Shown one piece after another: positions 17,175-25,799 of a DNA stretch of 57,478 nucleotides (position 1 is the first letter of the stretch; every line of letters begins with the position of its first letter). Source of the DNA: Chloroflexota bacterium. GTDB taxonomy: Bacteria > Chloroflexota > Anaerolineae > Aggregatilineales > Phototrophicaceae. A program made the translations under genes and the position numbers. Under the pieces are notes generated by a model, which saw only the letters and a program-made list of their open reading frames with translations, ran no database searches and was not told the origin of the DNA. The stretch lies in assembly GCA_028875185.1 (NCBI GenBank), contig JAPPFH010000128.1, positions 1-57,478 on the forward strand, written 5' to 3'.

Positions 17175-18173
17175 CTATCTCAGGCGCACACGCGGATCAA
17201 GTACAGGATAAAGCAGGTCGATGATCAGCATAGCAGTGGCGACCCCGACGATCGATAAGAGCGCGACACCCATGATGATGTTGTAGTCGGCGTTGTAAAT
17301 CGCGTTATATAAGACAAAACCCAATCCAGGATAGGCGAACAATATCTCGGTGATGAGCGCGCCTTCAAAGATTGCGCCAAAAGCCAATGCCAGATCCGTC
17401 ACTTGCGGCAGCATCGTATTGCGCGCGACATAAAACAAGATGATTTTGCGCTTGGGTACAGCCGCCAATTCAGCGTATTGCACATAATCGTTGGCGATCT
17501 CGGTCGTCGTCAGCGCCTTCGCCATGATGAAGCGAAAGGCAATGGCGCCGATGACGATTGAAAGCGCCGGCAAGAAGCCGAAATAAAGCACCGTGCTGAT
17601 GTACTTCCAAGTGAGGGCCGGCTCCCCGCGTGAACCGCCCATTATCGGAAATATCTGCAGCCATGCTCCAAAAATGATGAAGAGCACCAAAGCGGTAATG
17701 AGATATGGCACGGGATAGACCACAACGACGAATCGCTCGAGGAATTGCGACCATCGCCGGTTGTGGAAGTAACCAGCCAAAGCGCCCAAGAACACGCCAA
17801 TAGTCCATGAAATGATGATAGTTGTAGTCAAGAGACCAACCGACCAGGGCAAGCCAGCAGCGATGATATCGGAGACTTTGCGCGGGAAATTGCCAAATGA
17901 TACGCCCAAATCTCCTTGCAGCAAACGGCTCCAAAAGCGGCCATACTGCTCAAGCAATGTGCCATCCAGACCAAAGAGCGCCGTTGCCGACTCGCGCATG
18001 CTGACTACCGCGTGGGGGTCAATAGACGCGAAAGCGGTCATGCGCCCGATCATCTCATCGACTGGATTGTAGGGTGATAAACGCGGTATGAGAAAGGTGG
18101 CTGATATGCCGACAAAAATAACAAGCGCCCATTGGAGGATGCGTGGCAGGATGTAGGTGCGCAGCAGATTCAT
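17175..18173 (-). CDS. Peptide/oligosaccharide ABC transporter permease, OppB/DppB type
   Basis: 332 residues from the ATG at 18173, which has AAAGG seven bases upstream; a TTG one codon earlier is less likely. The N-terminal span ILQWALVIFVGISATFLIPRLSP and the DPRVRLR C-terminus are typical of OppB/DppB. The cytoplasmic loop EIANDYVQYAELAAVPKRKIILFYVARNTMLP matches the family docking region. It stands between the binding protein gene upstream and the OppC gene downstream. Confidence 0.92.
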   Translation of the reverse strand: MNLLRTYILPRILQWALVIFVGISATFLIPRLSPYNPVDEMIGRMTAFASIDPHAVVSMRESATALFGLDGTLLEQYGRFWSRLLQGDLGVSFGNFPRKVSDIIAAGLPWSVGLLTTTIIISWTIGVFLGALAGYFHNRRWSQFLERFVVVVYPVPYLITALVLFIIFGAWLQIFPIMGGSRGEPALTWKYISTVLYFGFLPALSIVIGAIAFRFIMAKALTTTEIANDYVQYAELAAVPKRKIILFYVARNTMLPQVTDLALAFGAIFEGALITEILFAYPGLGFVLYNAIYNADYNIIMGVALLSIVGVATAMLIIDLLYPVLDPRVRLR

Positions 18174-18230
18174 CAAGTGTCCTTTGGGACAAGCGCTTGC
18201 TTAGTATGGAGGGTCAGCCACCGGCGCAGC

Positions 18231-18299
18231 TCAGTGTCTACGCGAGCTGACCCCAACAACGGCAACATGCGCGCGTAGGGGCGAGCCGGCGGCTCGCCC
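18231..18299. repeat. Repeat pair between binding-protein and permease genes
   Basis: TCAGTGTCTACGCGAGCTGA at 18231-18250 is a reverse-oriented copy of the GCGTAGACACTG family. At 18279-18299 GGGCGAGCC and GGCTCGCCC form a perfect 9-bp hairpin, flanked by GTAG and GTAC, a variant of the other dispersed hairpin. They fill most of the 162-base gap and may act as an mRNA structure. Confidence 0.75.
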
Positions 18300-18335
18300 G
18301 TACAACACTCCCAATTGCCCGTACACATAGTCAGC

Positions 18336-20273
18336 TTACGACGTCGATGTCAAGCCCTGGATGGCGTACTTGCCGCCCTGGAACCAGTACAGGGGCATCG
18401 CATACGGATTCTCAGCCGTGGGGAAACCGGTCCAGTATTTCTCGTCCCAGGTGACCAGCTTCTTGAAGGCGATGCAGGTAATGTCGATCATGTTCTCGAC
18501 CCAGTGCTGGATGAACTTGATGTTCAAGGCGATGTTTTGATCGGCTTGGCCAACCGGATCGACCGCCTCCATCGCATCGAGCAATTCATCGATCTTGGGA
18601 TCGACCAGGCGCCGAAGGCTGTTGCCGCCCAAGGGACGATAATCTTCGCCAGCCGGGGCATAGAAGTCCGAATGCATGCCGTTGATGCGCGGCCAGAAGT
18701 CGCCGGCCGGCAGCGCGAAGGATCCCCAGGGCGTGCTGACCTCGTAGGCGCCAACGTGGTGGTTCTGCGACCAGGCGCCGCGATCCAGCGTGATGAAGTT
18801 GACGTCAATGCCGAAGTCCTGCCACATATCGGCAGCCGCTTGCCCCATACGGTAAGCATCGTTCTCGCTGGGGTCGGACTGCAGGTCGAGCGTCCAGATT
18901 TCGCCATCGGGCGTCAGCCAGTTGCCGCCGCCATCGCGGCTCAAGCCGGCTTTCATCAGCAGCTTCTCGGACGCTTCGGGCGCGAACTTCCACCAGCCGG
19001 TGCCAAATATCTCCGCTGGCGTGCCCGGCACTGTATGGCCCTGCTCTTCCGCCCAGGCGTTGAGCTGGTCCGGCACAGTCGGGTCATATACGGAGAACAT
19101 CTCGCCATCGCCCAAGTCAATCTGCAACTCGTTCAGCCAAGGCTCCATTGCCTCATGGTAAATCCCCGTCATGGCCGCCGTCGGCGGTACCGCAAAGGTT
19201 GTGACTTTGGCGAGCCCGCCGATATAATCGCCGGCCAGCTCAACGTTGTTGATCGCCAGCGCCAGCGCCCAGCGAACGTCCTTGTTTTGCAGCAAGGGGT
19301 CGCCTTCGAAGTTGAAAGCCAAGTGACGCGTGCTGTACTCATTGGGGAAAGCCCAGGGGAAATCTTTGTACCAGCTGCGCGCGGTCGGCGTGGTATCCAG
19401 CGTCGTCTCGAAGGACTCGATATCGACATCGAAGTAGACATCCAGCTCGCCACGAGACATGGCGATCGCCTTCTTGATATTCTCGTTGCCGTAGAAGATG
19501 CTCAACACATAGGGAGGACCGCTGCCTCCGGTGATGATGCCAGCCAACGAATTCTCCGGATCATCGCGGCGCTTGAACAGCTCCCAATAGCCGTTGGGAT
19601 CGACATCAACTGGCAGGTAGTTGCCCAGCACGATCACATCTTCGGCGTTCCAGTGCCAATCGGCGAGGGTCTCGCCATCAGCCAGATTCGCTTCCACCTC
19701 GGAAACGTAGTGGCTCGGCATCATGTACAAGCCCGCCCAGCGCGATTCAAACACCGTGTGCAAACGCGGGTTCGGCAGCGTCGTGAACTTAACGCTGAAT
19801 TCGCCGGTCTTTTCCACGCCGACATCAAATTTGGTCAGCTGTGCGTGCCAGCCCTGCTGTGTTAAGCCAGAGTTGGCTTTGACCGTTTCAACGGTATAGA
19901 CCACGTCATCGGCGTTGAATTCTTCACCATCGGTCCACATGACGCCTTCGCGCAGGTCGACCGTCATCTCGGTAAAGTCCTCATTGTATACGGGACCGGA
20001 AATTGCCAGCGCGTTAATGTTCTCGCCGGTTTCCTGGTCGCCATTCCAGAATGTCTCCAGCATCAGCGCGTGGTGGTGCGGGGTATTGCCGCCGGTGCGC
20101 CAGACATTGAAGTTGCCGACCGAGCCCCAACGGAAGATCTGGTCGAAGACGAAGAGATTCGCGCGCCCGCCCGGCACTTCCACCGGCAGACCCTGCGGCT
20201 CCTGGGCGACGCCAACTAGCGTTGGCACAACCAGAAGCGCCAACAACAACAAAAGTACAAGCTTCCTTAGCAT
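18336..20273 (-). CDS. Peptide/oligosaccharide ABC transporter substrate-binding protein, family 5
   Basis: 645-residue family 5 (OppA/DppA-like) binding protein. The signal peptide is a Leu-rich stretch at residues 5-20 ending near VGVAQ; no lipobox cysteine is seen, as with the other binding protein here. Family features include TVDLREGVMWTDGEEFNADDVVYTVE, the nearly universal block of this family, and WALALAINNVELAG. Many family 5 proteins bind sugars rather than peptides; the glycan-related genes around make an oligosaccharide ligand reasonable, but it cannot be read from sequence. AAGGAG lies eight bases before the ATG. It heads the minus-strand importer operon. Confidence 0.92.
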   Translation of the reverse strand: MLRKLVLLLLLALLVVPTLVGVAQEPQGLPVEVPGGRANLFVFDQIFRWGSVGNFNVWRTGGNTPHHHALMLETFWNGDQETGENINALAISGPVYNEDFTEMTVDLREGVMWTDGEEFNADDVVYTVETVKANSGLTQQGWHAQLTKFDVGVEKTGEFSVKFTTLPNPRLHTVFESRWAGLYMMPSHYVSEVEANLADGETLADWHWNAEDVIVLGNYLPVDVDPNGYWELFKRRDDPENSLAGIITGGSGPPYVLSIFYGNENIKKAIAMSRGELDVYFDVDIESFETTLDTTPTARSWYKDFPWAFPNEYSTRHLAFNFEGDPLLQNKDVRWALALAINNVELAGDYIGGLAKVTTFAVPPTAAMTGIYHEAMEPWLNELQIDLGDGEMFSVYDPTVPDQLNAWAEEQGHTVPGTPAEIFGTGWWKFAPEASEKLLMKAGLSRDGGGNWLTPDGEIWTLDLQSDPSENDAYRMGQAAADMWQDFGIDVNFITLDRGAWSQNHHVGAYEVSTPWGSFALPAGDFWPRINGMHSDFYAPAGEDYRPLGGNSLRRLVDPKIDELLDAMEAVDPVGQADQNIALNIKFIQHWVENMIDITCIAFKKLVTWDEKYWTGFPTAENPYAMPLYWFQGGKYAIQGLTSTS

Positions 20274-20359
20274 AGGAAAAACTCCTTAACTGAATGGAAC
20301 GAAATGCACATGAGCGCTTATGACGCGCCCCTGCTTGCCCCGAACGGGCAATCGCAGAC

Positions 20360-20390
20360 ATTATAGTAACGCAGAATCGCGACATTGCAA
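20360..20390 (-). promoter_or_regulatory. Candidate promoter of the Opp-type importer operon
   Basis: On the minus strand TTGCAA (20385-20390) and a perfect TATAAT (20360-20365) are separated by 19 bases, about 85 bases upstream of the binding-protein start. The spacing is slightly long. The region to 20513 is the divergent gap with the sulfatase-like gene and shows no other structure I can support. Confidence 0.45.
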
Positions 20391-20513
20391 GTAATCGGTT
20401 AACCGAGCTTGCGAAATCGCGCGAGAATAGCTAAGTTATTGGCTTGTTGCCCAATCTGTAGCGCCGCGCGCGCGCCTATGGTAGACTTCCCCGCGATAAA
20501 AGGAGTATAGCCC

Positions 20514-21923
20514 GTGCCCGATAAGCCAAATATCTTGCTGATCGCAATTGATTCCATCCGCGCCGACCACATGTCCTGCTACGGATACGACCGCCTCACC
20601 ACTCCCCACATCGACCGCTTCGCCCAATCGGGGACCCTTTTTGAAAACACCTTCAGCCCCCATATCCCGACCACGCCGGCCTACGCTTCCATGCTCACCG
20701 GGCTCGACTGCTTCGGCACCCAAGTGGTGGCGCTGCGCCATAAGGGTCCGCTGCGCGCGGAAGCGCCGACCGCCGCCGAGATCCTCCGGCGCTACGGTTA
20801 CAACACGACGTCAGTCGGCTTCAAAGGCAATCCGAGTTCCCGCGGTTATGACAACTACGTCGAGTTCGCTGGCTGGGGCAGCTTCGCGCACGGCCGCAGT
20901 CCCAAAGCGCAGAACCTAAATGATGTGACGATTCCCGAACTGGAACGGCTTACCGCCGAGGGGGCGCCCTGGTTTGTGACCCTGCGCCACATGGATCCGC
21001 ACGCGCCCTACCTGCCGCCGGAACCTTACGAGCGCATGTTTTACCACGGCGATGAATGCGACCCGGATAACCGCTCAATGGATCCGGTTTTCAGTTTCAA
21101 ACCTTTCGCCGTATTCTATAAGTCCTGGATGCCGCCCGGCCTCACCGACAAAGATTACGTCATTGCTCAATATGATGGCGCCATCGCCTATATGGACGCA
21201 TGCATTCAATCGATCTTCGAAGCGCTGGACAGCATGGGCATCCTCGACAACACAATCGTCGTCCTCAACGGCGATCACGGCGAGACGCTTTACGATCACG
21301 AACTTTGGTTCGATCATCATGGCATCTTTGATAATGTCCTGCACGTCCCGCTGATCATCCGCTATCCGGAACGAGTGCCAGCGGGCATGCGCCTCAGCGG
21401 CTTCAACCAGCACAAAGACCTGCTGCCCACCCTGCTTGATCTGGCCGGTTTGGACGATCAAGCAGCCGACGATGGTTACCAATTTGATGGCCAAAGCTTG
21501 ATGTCGATGGTGAACGGCGAGGCGACTTCATTTGACAGCGAGTTCTATATCAGTGAATGCACCTGGATGCGCAAGCACGGCTGGCGAACGCCGGGCTGGA
21601 AGCTGATGATCGCGCTAGAGCCGGACTTCCACTTCAAGCCGGAAGTCGAACTCTTCAACCTGGTGGAAGACCCGAATGAAGACCGCAATCTTGCCGCAGA
21701 GCGACCCGATGTCGTGGAAGCGCTGCGGGCGCGCATGGAGGCTTGGATCGCCAAGCGCGAAGCCGAAACCGGCTTGACCAATCCCATGCTCACGCAAGGC
21801 GACTGGCACGGCCACACAGGCGTCGGTCCCTTCAAGACATCGCAGCAGGCATACGACACGCTCTCGCTGCCCGATCTCGAACAAGCCATCAGGCTGCAAG
21901 CGGAATCGCGCGAGGAAGAATAG
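20514..21923 (+). CDS. Sulfatase-fold hydrolase lacking the formylglycine residue
   Basis: 469-residue alkaline phosphatase superfamily protein of the sulfatase type, starting at GTG after AAAAGGAG. The metal-binding N-terminal block NILLIAIDSIRADHMSCYGY and the second site NGDHGETLYDHELW are intact. The sulfatase motif C/S-x-P-x-R is replaced by T53-T-P-A-Y57 before ASMLTG, so the residue converted to formylglycine is threonine and the arginine is tyrosine. Threonine is the nucleophile in other branches of the superfamily (phosphodiesterases, phosphoglycerate mutases), so a phosphoesterase or transferase activity is more likely than classic sulfatase action. It precedes Gfo/Idh and sulfotransferase genes. 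Confidence 0.82.
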   Translation: MPDKPNILLIAIDSIRADHMSCYGYDRLTTPHIDRFAQSGTLFENTFSPHIPTTPAYASMLTGLDCFGTQVVALRHKGPLRAEAPTAAEILRRYGYNTTSVGFKGNPSSRGYDNYVEFAGWGSFAHGRSPKAQNLNDVTIPELERLTAEGAPWFVTLRHMDPHAPYLPPEPYERMFYHGDECDPDNRSMDPVFSFKPFAVFYKSWMPPGLTDKDYVIAQYDGAIAYMDACIQSIFEALDSMGILDNTIVVLNGDHGETLYDHELWFDHHGIFDNVLHVPLIIRYPERVPAGMRLSGFNQHKDLLPTLLDLAGLDDQAADDGYQFDGQSLMSMVNGEATSFDSEFYISECTWMRKHGWRTPGWKLMIALEPDFHFKPEVELFNLVEDPNEDRNLAAERPDVVEALRARMEAWIAKREAETGLTNPMLTQGDWHGHTGVGPFKTSQQAYDTLSLPDLEQAIRLQAESREEE

Positions 21924-21945
21924 GAGCGCCAACCCCACCCCCTAG

Positions 21946-21973
21946 CCCCCTCCCCGAGGCATCAGGGAGGGGG
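21946..21973 (+). terminator. Hairpin after the sulfatase-like gene, mosaic-repeat type
   Basis: CCCCCTCCC (21946-21954) pairs with GGGAGGGGG (21965-21973) around a 10-base loop. No T-run follows, so it may only slow or stabilise the transcript. The surrounding C-rich text is related to the hairpins at 26626 and 43984. Confidence 0.5.
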
Positions 21974-22034
21974 AACAAAGGAAACGGTAGGGGCTACCCA
22001 TCGGGTCGCCCGCCAACAAATAAGGAGACAGCAC

Positions 22035-23051
22035 ATGACCCTACGCGTAGCCATCGTCGGCATGGGCGGGATTGGCAACAATCACGGCCGCTGCTATACC
22101 AATCACCCGGAGGCGGAAGTCGTCGCCGTCTGCGACATTATTCAGGAACGCTCGGACAAAGCGGCCGAGACTTTCGGCTGCCAAGGCTTCTACTCGGTGG
22201 GCGCCCTGCTTGAAAGCGGCGTCGAATTTGACGCGGCCAGCGTGACTACAGCCGGCGCGGAAAACGGCGGCGACCATTATGCGCCGACCATGCAGCTGCT
22301 AGCGGCGGGATATCCCGTTCTCGGTGAGAAGCCGATCTCCAACAGCGTCCCGGAAGCCGAAGAGATGGTCGCGCTCGCGCGGGAAAACAACCTGCGCTAC
22401 GGCGTCAACCTCAATCATCGCTTCACGCCCGCCGCCACGCTGGCGAAAGAATGGATGCTGCGCGGCCGGCTAGGCGAAGTCAATATGATCAACATGACCA
22501 TGTGGATCAACAACCCGAACGAGACTTCGCCCCACTTCCACATGCGCGCGCTGCACCCGCACTCGCTTGATGTCATGCGCTACTTCGCCCAATCGGATGT
22601 GACGCAGGTGCACGCGATTTTCAAAAAGGGCAGGGGTCGAAAGATCTGGTCCAACGTCCAGGTCAATCTGCTCTACGAGAACGGCATCATCGGCCACCTG
22701 CGCGGCAGCTACGACGGCAACTGGGGCCATACGAGCATGGGCGGCGGCAGCTATGGGCTTGAGACGCTTGATGTCTTCGGCTCGGACGGGCGCTTCTACC
22801 TGCGCGATGCCTGCGAAGAACTCATCTATTACCCGCGCTTTGAAGGCGCAACGGAACGGCACGAAAACTACGGCGACATGAGCCACTTCGGCGAGACCTT
22901 CCAAACTCGTATCAACCACTGGGTCGACCAAAATCTAGCCGGCGTCGCGCCCGACAAAATCGACGCGTCCGGCGCCGACGCGCTGCATGTGCAAATGATC
23001 ATCGAAGCCGCGATCGAGTCTTGGGACACGCGCCAGGTGGTCAGCCTGTGA
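22035..23051 (+). CDS. Gfo/Idh/MocA family oxidoreductase, copy 1
   Basis: 338-residue NAD(P)-dependent sugar dehydrogenase family protein. The Rossmann motif is VAIVGMGGIGNNHG at the N-terminus, and the catalytic lysine lies in the family motif GEKPISNS. The C-terminal substrate domain has HPHSLDVMRYF, equivalent to the usual D/H pair. AAGGAGA lies eight bases before ATG. It is clearly paralogous to the protein at 23845-24873, sharing GVNLNHRFTPAA and many other segments. The stop overlaps the GTG start of the sulfotransferase gene, so the three genes form one coupled unit. Confidence 0.92.
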   Translation: MTLRVAIVGMGGIGNNHGRCYTNHPEAEVVAVCDIIQERSDKAAETFGCQGFYSVGALLESGVEFDAASVTTAGAENGGDHYAPTMQLLAAGYPVLGEKPISNSVPEAEEMVALARENNLRYGVNLNHRFTPAATLAKEWMLRGRLGEVNMINMTMWINNPNETSPHFHMRALHPHSLDVMRYFAQSDVTQVHAIFKKGRGRKIWSNVQVNLLYENGIIGHLRGSYDGNWGHTSMGGGSYGLETLDVFGSDGRFYLRDACEELIYYPRFEGATERHENYGDMSHFGETFQTRINHWVDQNLAGVAPDKIDASGADALHVQMIIEAAIESWDTRQVVSL

Positions 23052-23848
23052 TAACAGTCATCGGCCGCGGTCACAGCGGCACGCGGACGATTTCGCATAC
23101 GCTCTACGCCTCGGGCGTCTACATGGGTCAGACCTTGAACCCGTCCGGCGATCTGGTGCCGGCGCACGCCATGTACGACGCCTGCCGCGTATTCGCGCGC
23201 TACGTCAAGTGGAATGGCGACCTTAGCTGGGATTTCAGCCGCGCGCACGCCGCCGAGATCCCGCCCGCCTTCACACGCAATCTCAACCGCTATCTGGAAT
23301 CGGTGCTGAATCATTCGCGGCCGCTGAAGGGCTGGAAGGTGCCGGAGACCACGTTGGTCTTCCCCTGGATATTGCGCTTGTACCCGGACATGCACTATAT
23401 TTTTTGGATTCGCAATCCGCGCGATAGCATCATCGGCTCGCATAAAACCGACGACATGCGCGACTTTGGCATCCAGTATCCCGAAACCGATGACGAACGC
23501 CTGCGCCGCGCAATCTCCTGGAAATACCAATACGACTTGGTCAAATCGACGCCCAAGCCGGCGCGCTGGATCGAAGTGCGCTTTGAAGATTTCGTGACCA
23601 ATCAAGACGAGAACCTGGAACGGCTTGAAGATTTCCTAAGTATAAAATTGGCGCGCGTCGTCATGCGGCAAGATACCATCAACCGCTGGCAGCGCGATGA
23701 CGGCGTTAACTATTTCGACTTCTTTGAGCCAGCCATGCGCGAATACAATTACGAAATTCCGCAGCAATCCGCGGCTTTTGCAGGGGCGGCTGACCCGCAG
23801 TGTCCACGCGCGGCGGTGAGTCGTCCGCGAAATGGGGAGCCAGTATGA
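23048..23848 (+). CDS. Sulfotransferase family protein
   Basis: 266 residues from a GTG that overlaps the upstream stop (GTGA). PAPS-binding motifs are visible: the 5'-phosphosulfate loop GRGHSGTRTISHTL at the N-terminus and the 3'-phosphate strand IFWIRNPRDSIIGSHK near residues 118-133. It probably sulfates a sugar or small metabolite. It sits between two paralogous Gfo/Idh/MocA genes and behind a sulfatase-fold gene. The last about 20 residues (AGAADPQCPRAAVSRPRNG, then EPV) are encoded by a copy of the dispersed repeat, which replaces the natural end of the protein. The stop overlaps the next start (ATGA). Confidence 0.83.
   Translation: MITVIGRGHSGTRTISHTLYASGVYMGQTLNPSGDLVPAHAMYDACRVFARYVKWNGDLSWDFSRAHAAEIPPAFTRNLNRYLESVLNHSRPLKGWKVPETTLVFPWILRLYPDMHYIFWIRNPRDSIIGSHKTDDMRDFGIQYPETDDERLRRAISWKYQYDLVKSTPKPARWIEVRFEDFVTNQDENLERLEDFLSIKLARVVMRQDTINRWQRDDGVNYFDFFEPAMREYNYEIPQQSAAFAGAADPQCPRAAVSRPRNGEPV
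23791..23816. repeat. Dispersed repeat copy forming the sulfotransferase C-terminus
   Basis: TGACCCGCAGTGTCCACGCG is nearly the same as 30552-30571 (TGACCCGCAGTGTCTACGCG), where it stands between genes. Here it is translated in frame as ADPQCPRAA. Confidence 0.82.
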
Positions 23849-24873
23849 CCTTGCGCGCAGCCGTAATCGGCTTGGGGCCGATCGGCAATCTACACGCCAA
23901 ATGCTATGCGCGGGATGAACTGGCGGAACTGGTCGGCGTCTGCGACATCATACGCGAGCGAGCCGATGCGGCGGCGGCGCTGCACGGGGTTCCCGCTTTC
24001 TACGATGTCGAGACCATGCTGCGCGCGCTGGCGCCCGATGTCATTAGCGTGACCACCGGCGGCTACGAGAATAGCAGCGACCATTACCGGCCGACGATGC
24101 AAGCGCTGGAAGCAGGTTGTCATGTGCTAGGCGAGAAGCCGATTTCCAATGAGATTGGACCAGCCGAAGAAATGGTAGCGAAGGCGCGTGAATTGGACTT
24201 GTGCTACGGCATCAATCTCAATCACCGCTTCACTCCAGCCGCCCGCCTGGCGAAGTCTTGGATCGATCAGGGACGGCTGGGCCACCTGCTCTTCATCAAT
24301 ATGGCGATGTGGATCATGAACCCGGCAGAGACCTCGCCCCACTATCACATCAAGTCGCTGCATCCGCATACGGTTGATGTAATGCGCTATTTTTGCGGCG
24401 ACATCGAAGCCGCGCATTGCTTCGCGACCAAAGCGCCGGGAAGAGAAATCTGGTCGACGGCGCAATTCAACTTCCGCTTCCGCAACAGCGTCGTCGGCGC
24501 GCTGACCGGCAGCTACGACATTGAGCGCGGCCATCCGATGGAGCGCTGCGAAGTCGCTGGCACTGGCGGACGCTTCGTGCTTGATGACATGTGGCGCGAG
24601 CTGACGCTCTACCCCGCCGGCGACATGGAGAAGACGGTCTATACCGATCCGCTCTTCGGCGGCTTTCACAATTTCGAGAACACGTTTAGGGAGCGCATCC
24701 ATTGCTTTTTGCGGCAGGTGTCGGATGGCGTCGCGCCGGAAGCAATCGATGGCAGCGGCGCCGATGGCTTGGCGGCGCAAAAGGTGCTGGCGGCCGCGAT
24801 TGAGTCGCTGGAGACGGAGTCGGTTGTTTATGTCGATCAAATTAGCATGAAAACTGTAGGGGCGCCTCTGTGA
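23845..24873 (+). CDS. Gfo/Idh/MocA family oxidoreductase, copy 2
   Basis: 342 residues from the ATG at 23845, which overlaps the preceding stop and has GGGGAG upstream. The Rossmann motif is VIGLGPIGNLH, the catalytic lysine is in LGEKPISNE, and HPHTVDVMRYF is the C-terminal signature. It is a close paralogue of the 22035-23051 protein, and the two may act in sequence, or as oxidation and reduction partners, on one sugar. The last residues TVGAPL are encoded by a GTAGGGGCG-type repeat. Confidence 0.92.
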   Translation: MTLRAAVIGLGPIGNLHAKCYARDELAELVGVCDIIRERADAAAALHGVPAFYDVETMLRALAPDVISVTTGGYENSSDHYRPTMQALEAGCHVLGEKPISNEIGPAEEMVAKARELDLCYGINLNHRFTPAARLAKSWIDQGRLGHLLFINMAMWIMNPAETSPHYHIKSLHPHTVDVMRYFCGDIEAAHCFATKAPGREIWSTAQFNFRFRNSVVGALTGSYDIERGHPMERCEVAGTGGRFVLDDMWRELTLYPAGDMEKTVYTDPLFGGFHNFENTFRERIHCFLRQVSDGVAPEAIDGSGADGLAAQKVLAAAIESLETESVVYVDQISMKTVGAPL

Positions 24874-24918
24874 GTCGCCCAGAGACGCGTAGCGCTTTAT
24901 AGAAGGTGGAGGCAGAGG

Positions 24919-25752
24919 ATGGCCAACTGTTCGTATTGCGGAAAAGCCGCTGGCGCGGGAAATGAATTCCATAACGAATGTATGAAACTCTACATTTCAG
25001 CAGAACACTGGATTGTCGCAATGATTGGGGCGCTTGTGGCAAATGAGCACAAGACTTCTGAGATGAAGAGAGCTATCGAACGCGTCGCCAAGATTAGTTT
25101 CATACACGCTAGCGATTTGCGGCCCCTCCTATTGGATGGCTGGAAACAAGCTGTAGAACAAGCATTACAAGATCATGTACTGACTACCCAAGAAGAAACA
25201 ACTCTATACCAGATCGCGAGAATATTTTCGTTGTCAGATGAAGAAATGAAGAAAGACGGTGTCATTGCACGCGTCGATAAAGCTGTGATCATTCGAAACA
25301 TTATGCAGGGTGTGGTGCCTGAGTTTCCTTTGGGTGATCTTCGATTGCCCTTTAACTTTCAGAAGTCCGAAAAAGTTGTATGGCTTTTTGCAAATGTAGA
25401 CTATTACGAGCAGCGCGCCCGCACGAAATACATGGTCGGGTCTAATGAAGTTAGCGCCAGCATCGCCATGGCGCTATATCTCAAGACAACCGAAGTTAGC
25501 GCCGAAGTAATTGAAAGTGAAGAGACAGTACAAATTGACAGCGGAATATTGGCAATAACTACACAACACATTTACTTTGTGGGGGCGAGCAAGAGCGTTC
25601 GAACAAATTACCGCGACATTGTATCATTCAAACATTATTCGAATGGCATCGGTTTTGTACAAGACTCACAGCAGTCCGCGCCGAAGGCATTCGTAACTGA
25701 CGACGGCTGGTTTGCATATAACCTTATTACAAATCTTGCCAGAAGGGTATAG
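24919..25752 (+). CDS. Unknown protein with N-terminal zinc motif and C-terminal PH-like region
   Basis: 277 residues; I do not recognise a named family. The N-terminus has C4-x2-C7 and, after a gap, H18-x3-C (FHNEC), a small zinc-ribbon look. Residues about 45-140 are predicted helical with an LTTQEETTLYQIARIFSLSDEE segment reminiscent of TerB or calcium-loop modules, and 185-270 have the strand pattern of bacterial PH/GRAM domains (ILAITTQHIYFVG..VRTNYRDIVSFKHYSNGIGF). The coding DNA is visibly richer in A/T than its neighbours, suggesting recent transfer. GGTGGAG gives a ribosome site. It interrupts a run of carbohydrate genes. Confidence 0.72.
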   Translation: MANCSYCGKAAGAGNEFHNECMKLYISAEHWIVAMIGALVANEHKTSEMKRAIERVAKISFIHASDLRPLLLDGWKQAVEQALQDHVLTTQEETTLYQIARIFSLSDEEMKKDGVIARVDKAVIIRNIMQGVVPEFPLGDLRLPFNFQKSEKVVWLFANVDYYEQRARTKYMVGSNEVSASIAMALYLKTTEVSAEVIESEETVQIDSGILAITTQHIYFVGASKSVRTNYRDIVSFKHYSNGIGFVQDSQQSAPKAFVTDDGWFAYNLITNLARRV

Positions 25753-25799
25753 CCCAATAAACAACAATCGGACAATTTCCGAAAGGAAGAAGCACAATC

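Noticed and set aside
18315-19865. Long open frame of 516 codons antisense to the family 5 binding-protein gene
   Set aside because: It is the mirror of a strongly recognisable gene with signal peptide and ribosome site. Its protein has no motif and has the arginine/histidine/valine-rich look of antisense frames in GC-rich DNA.
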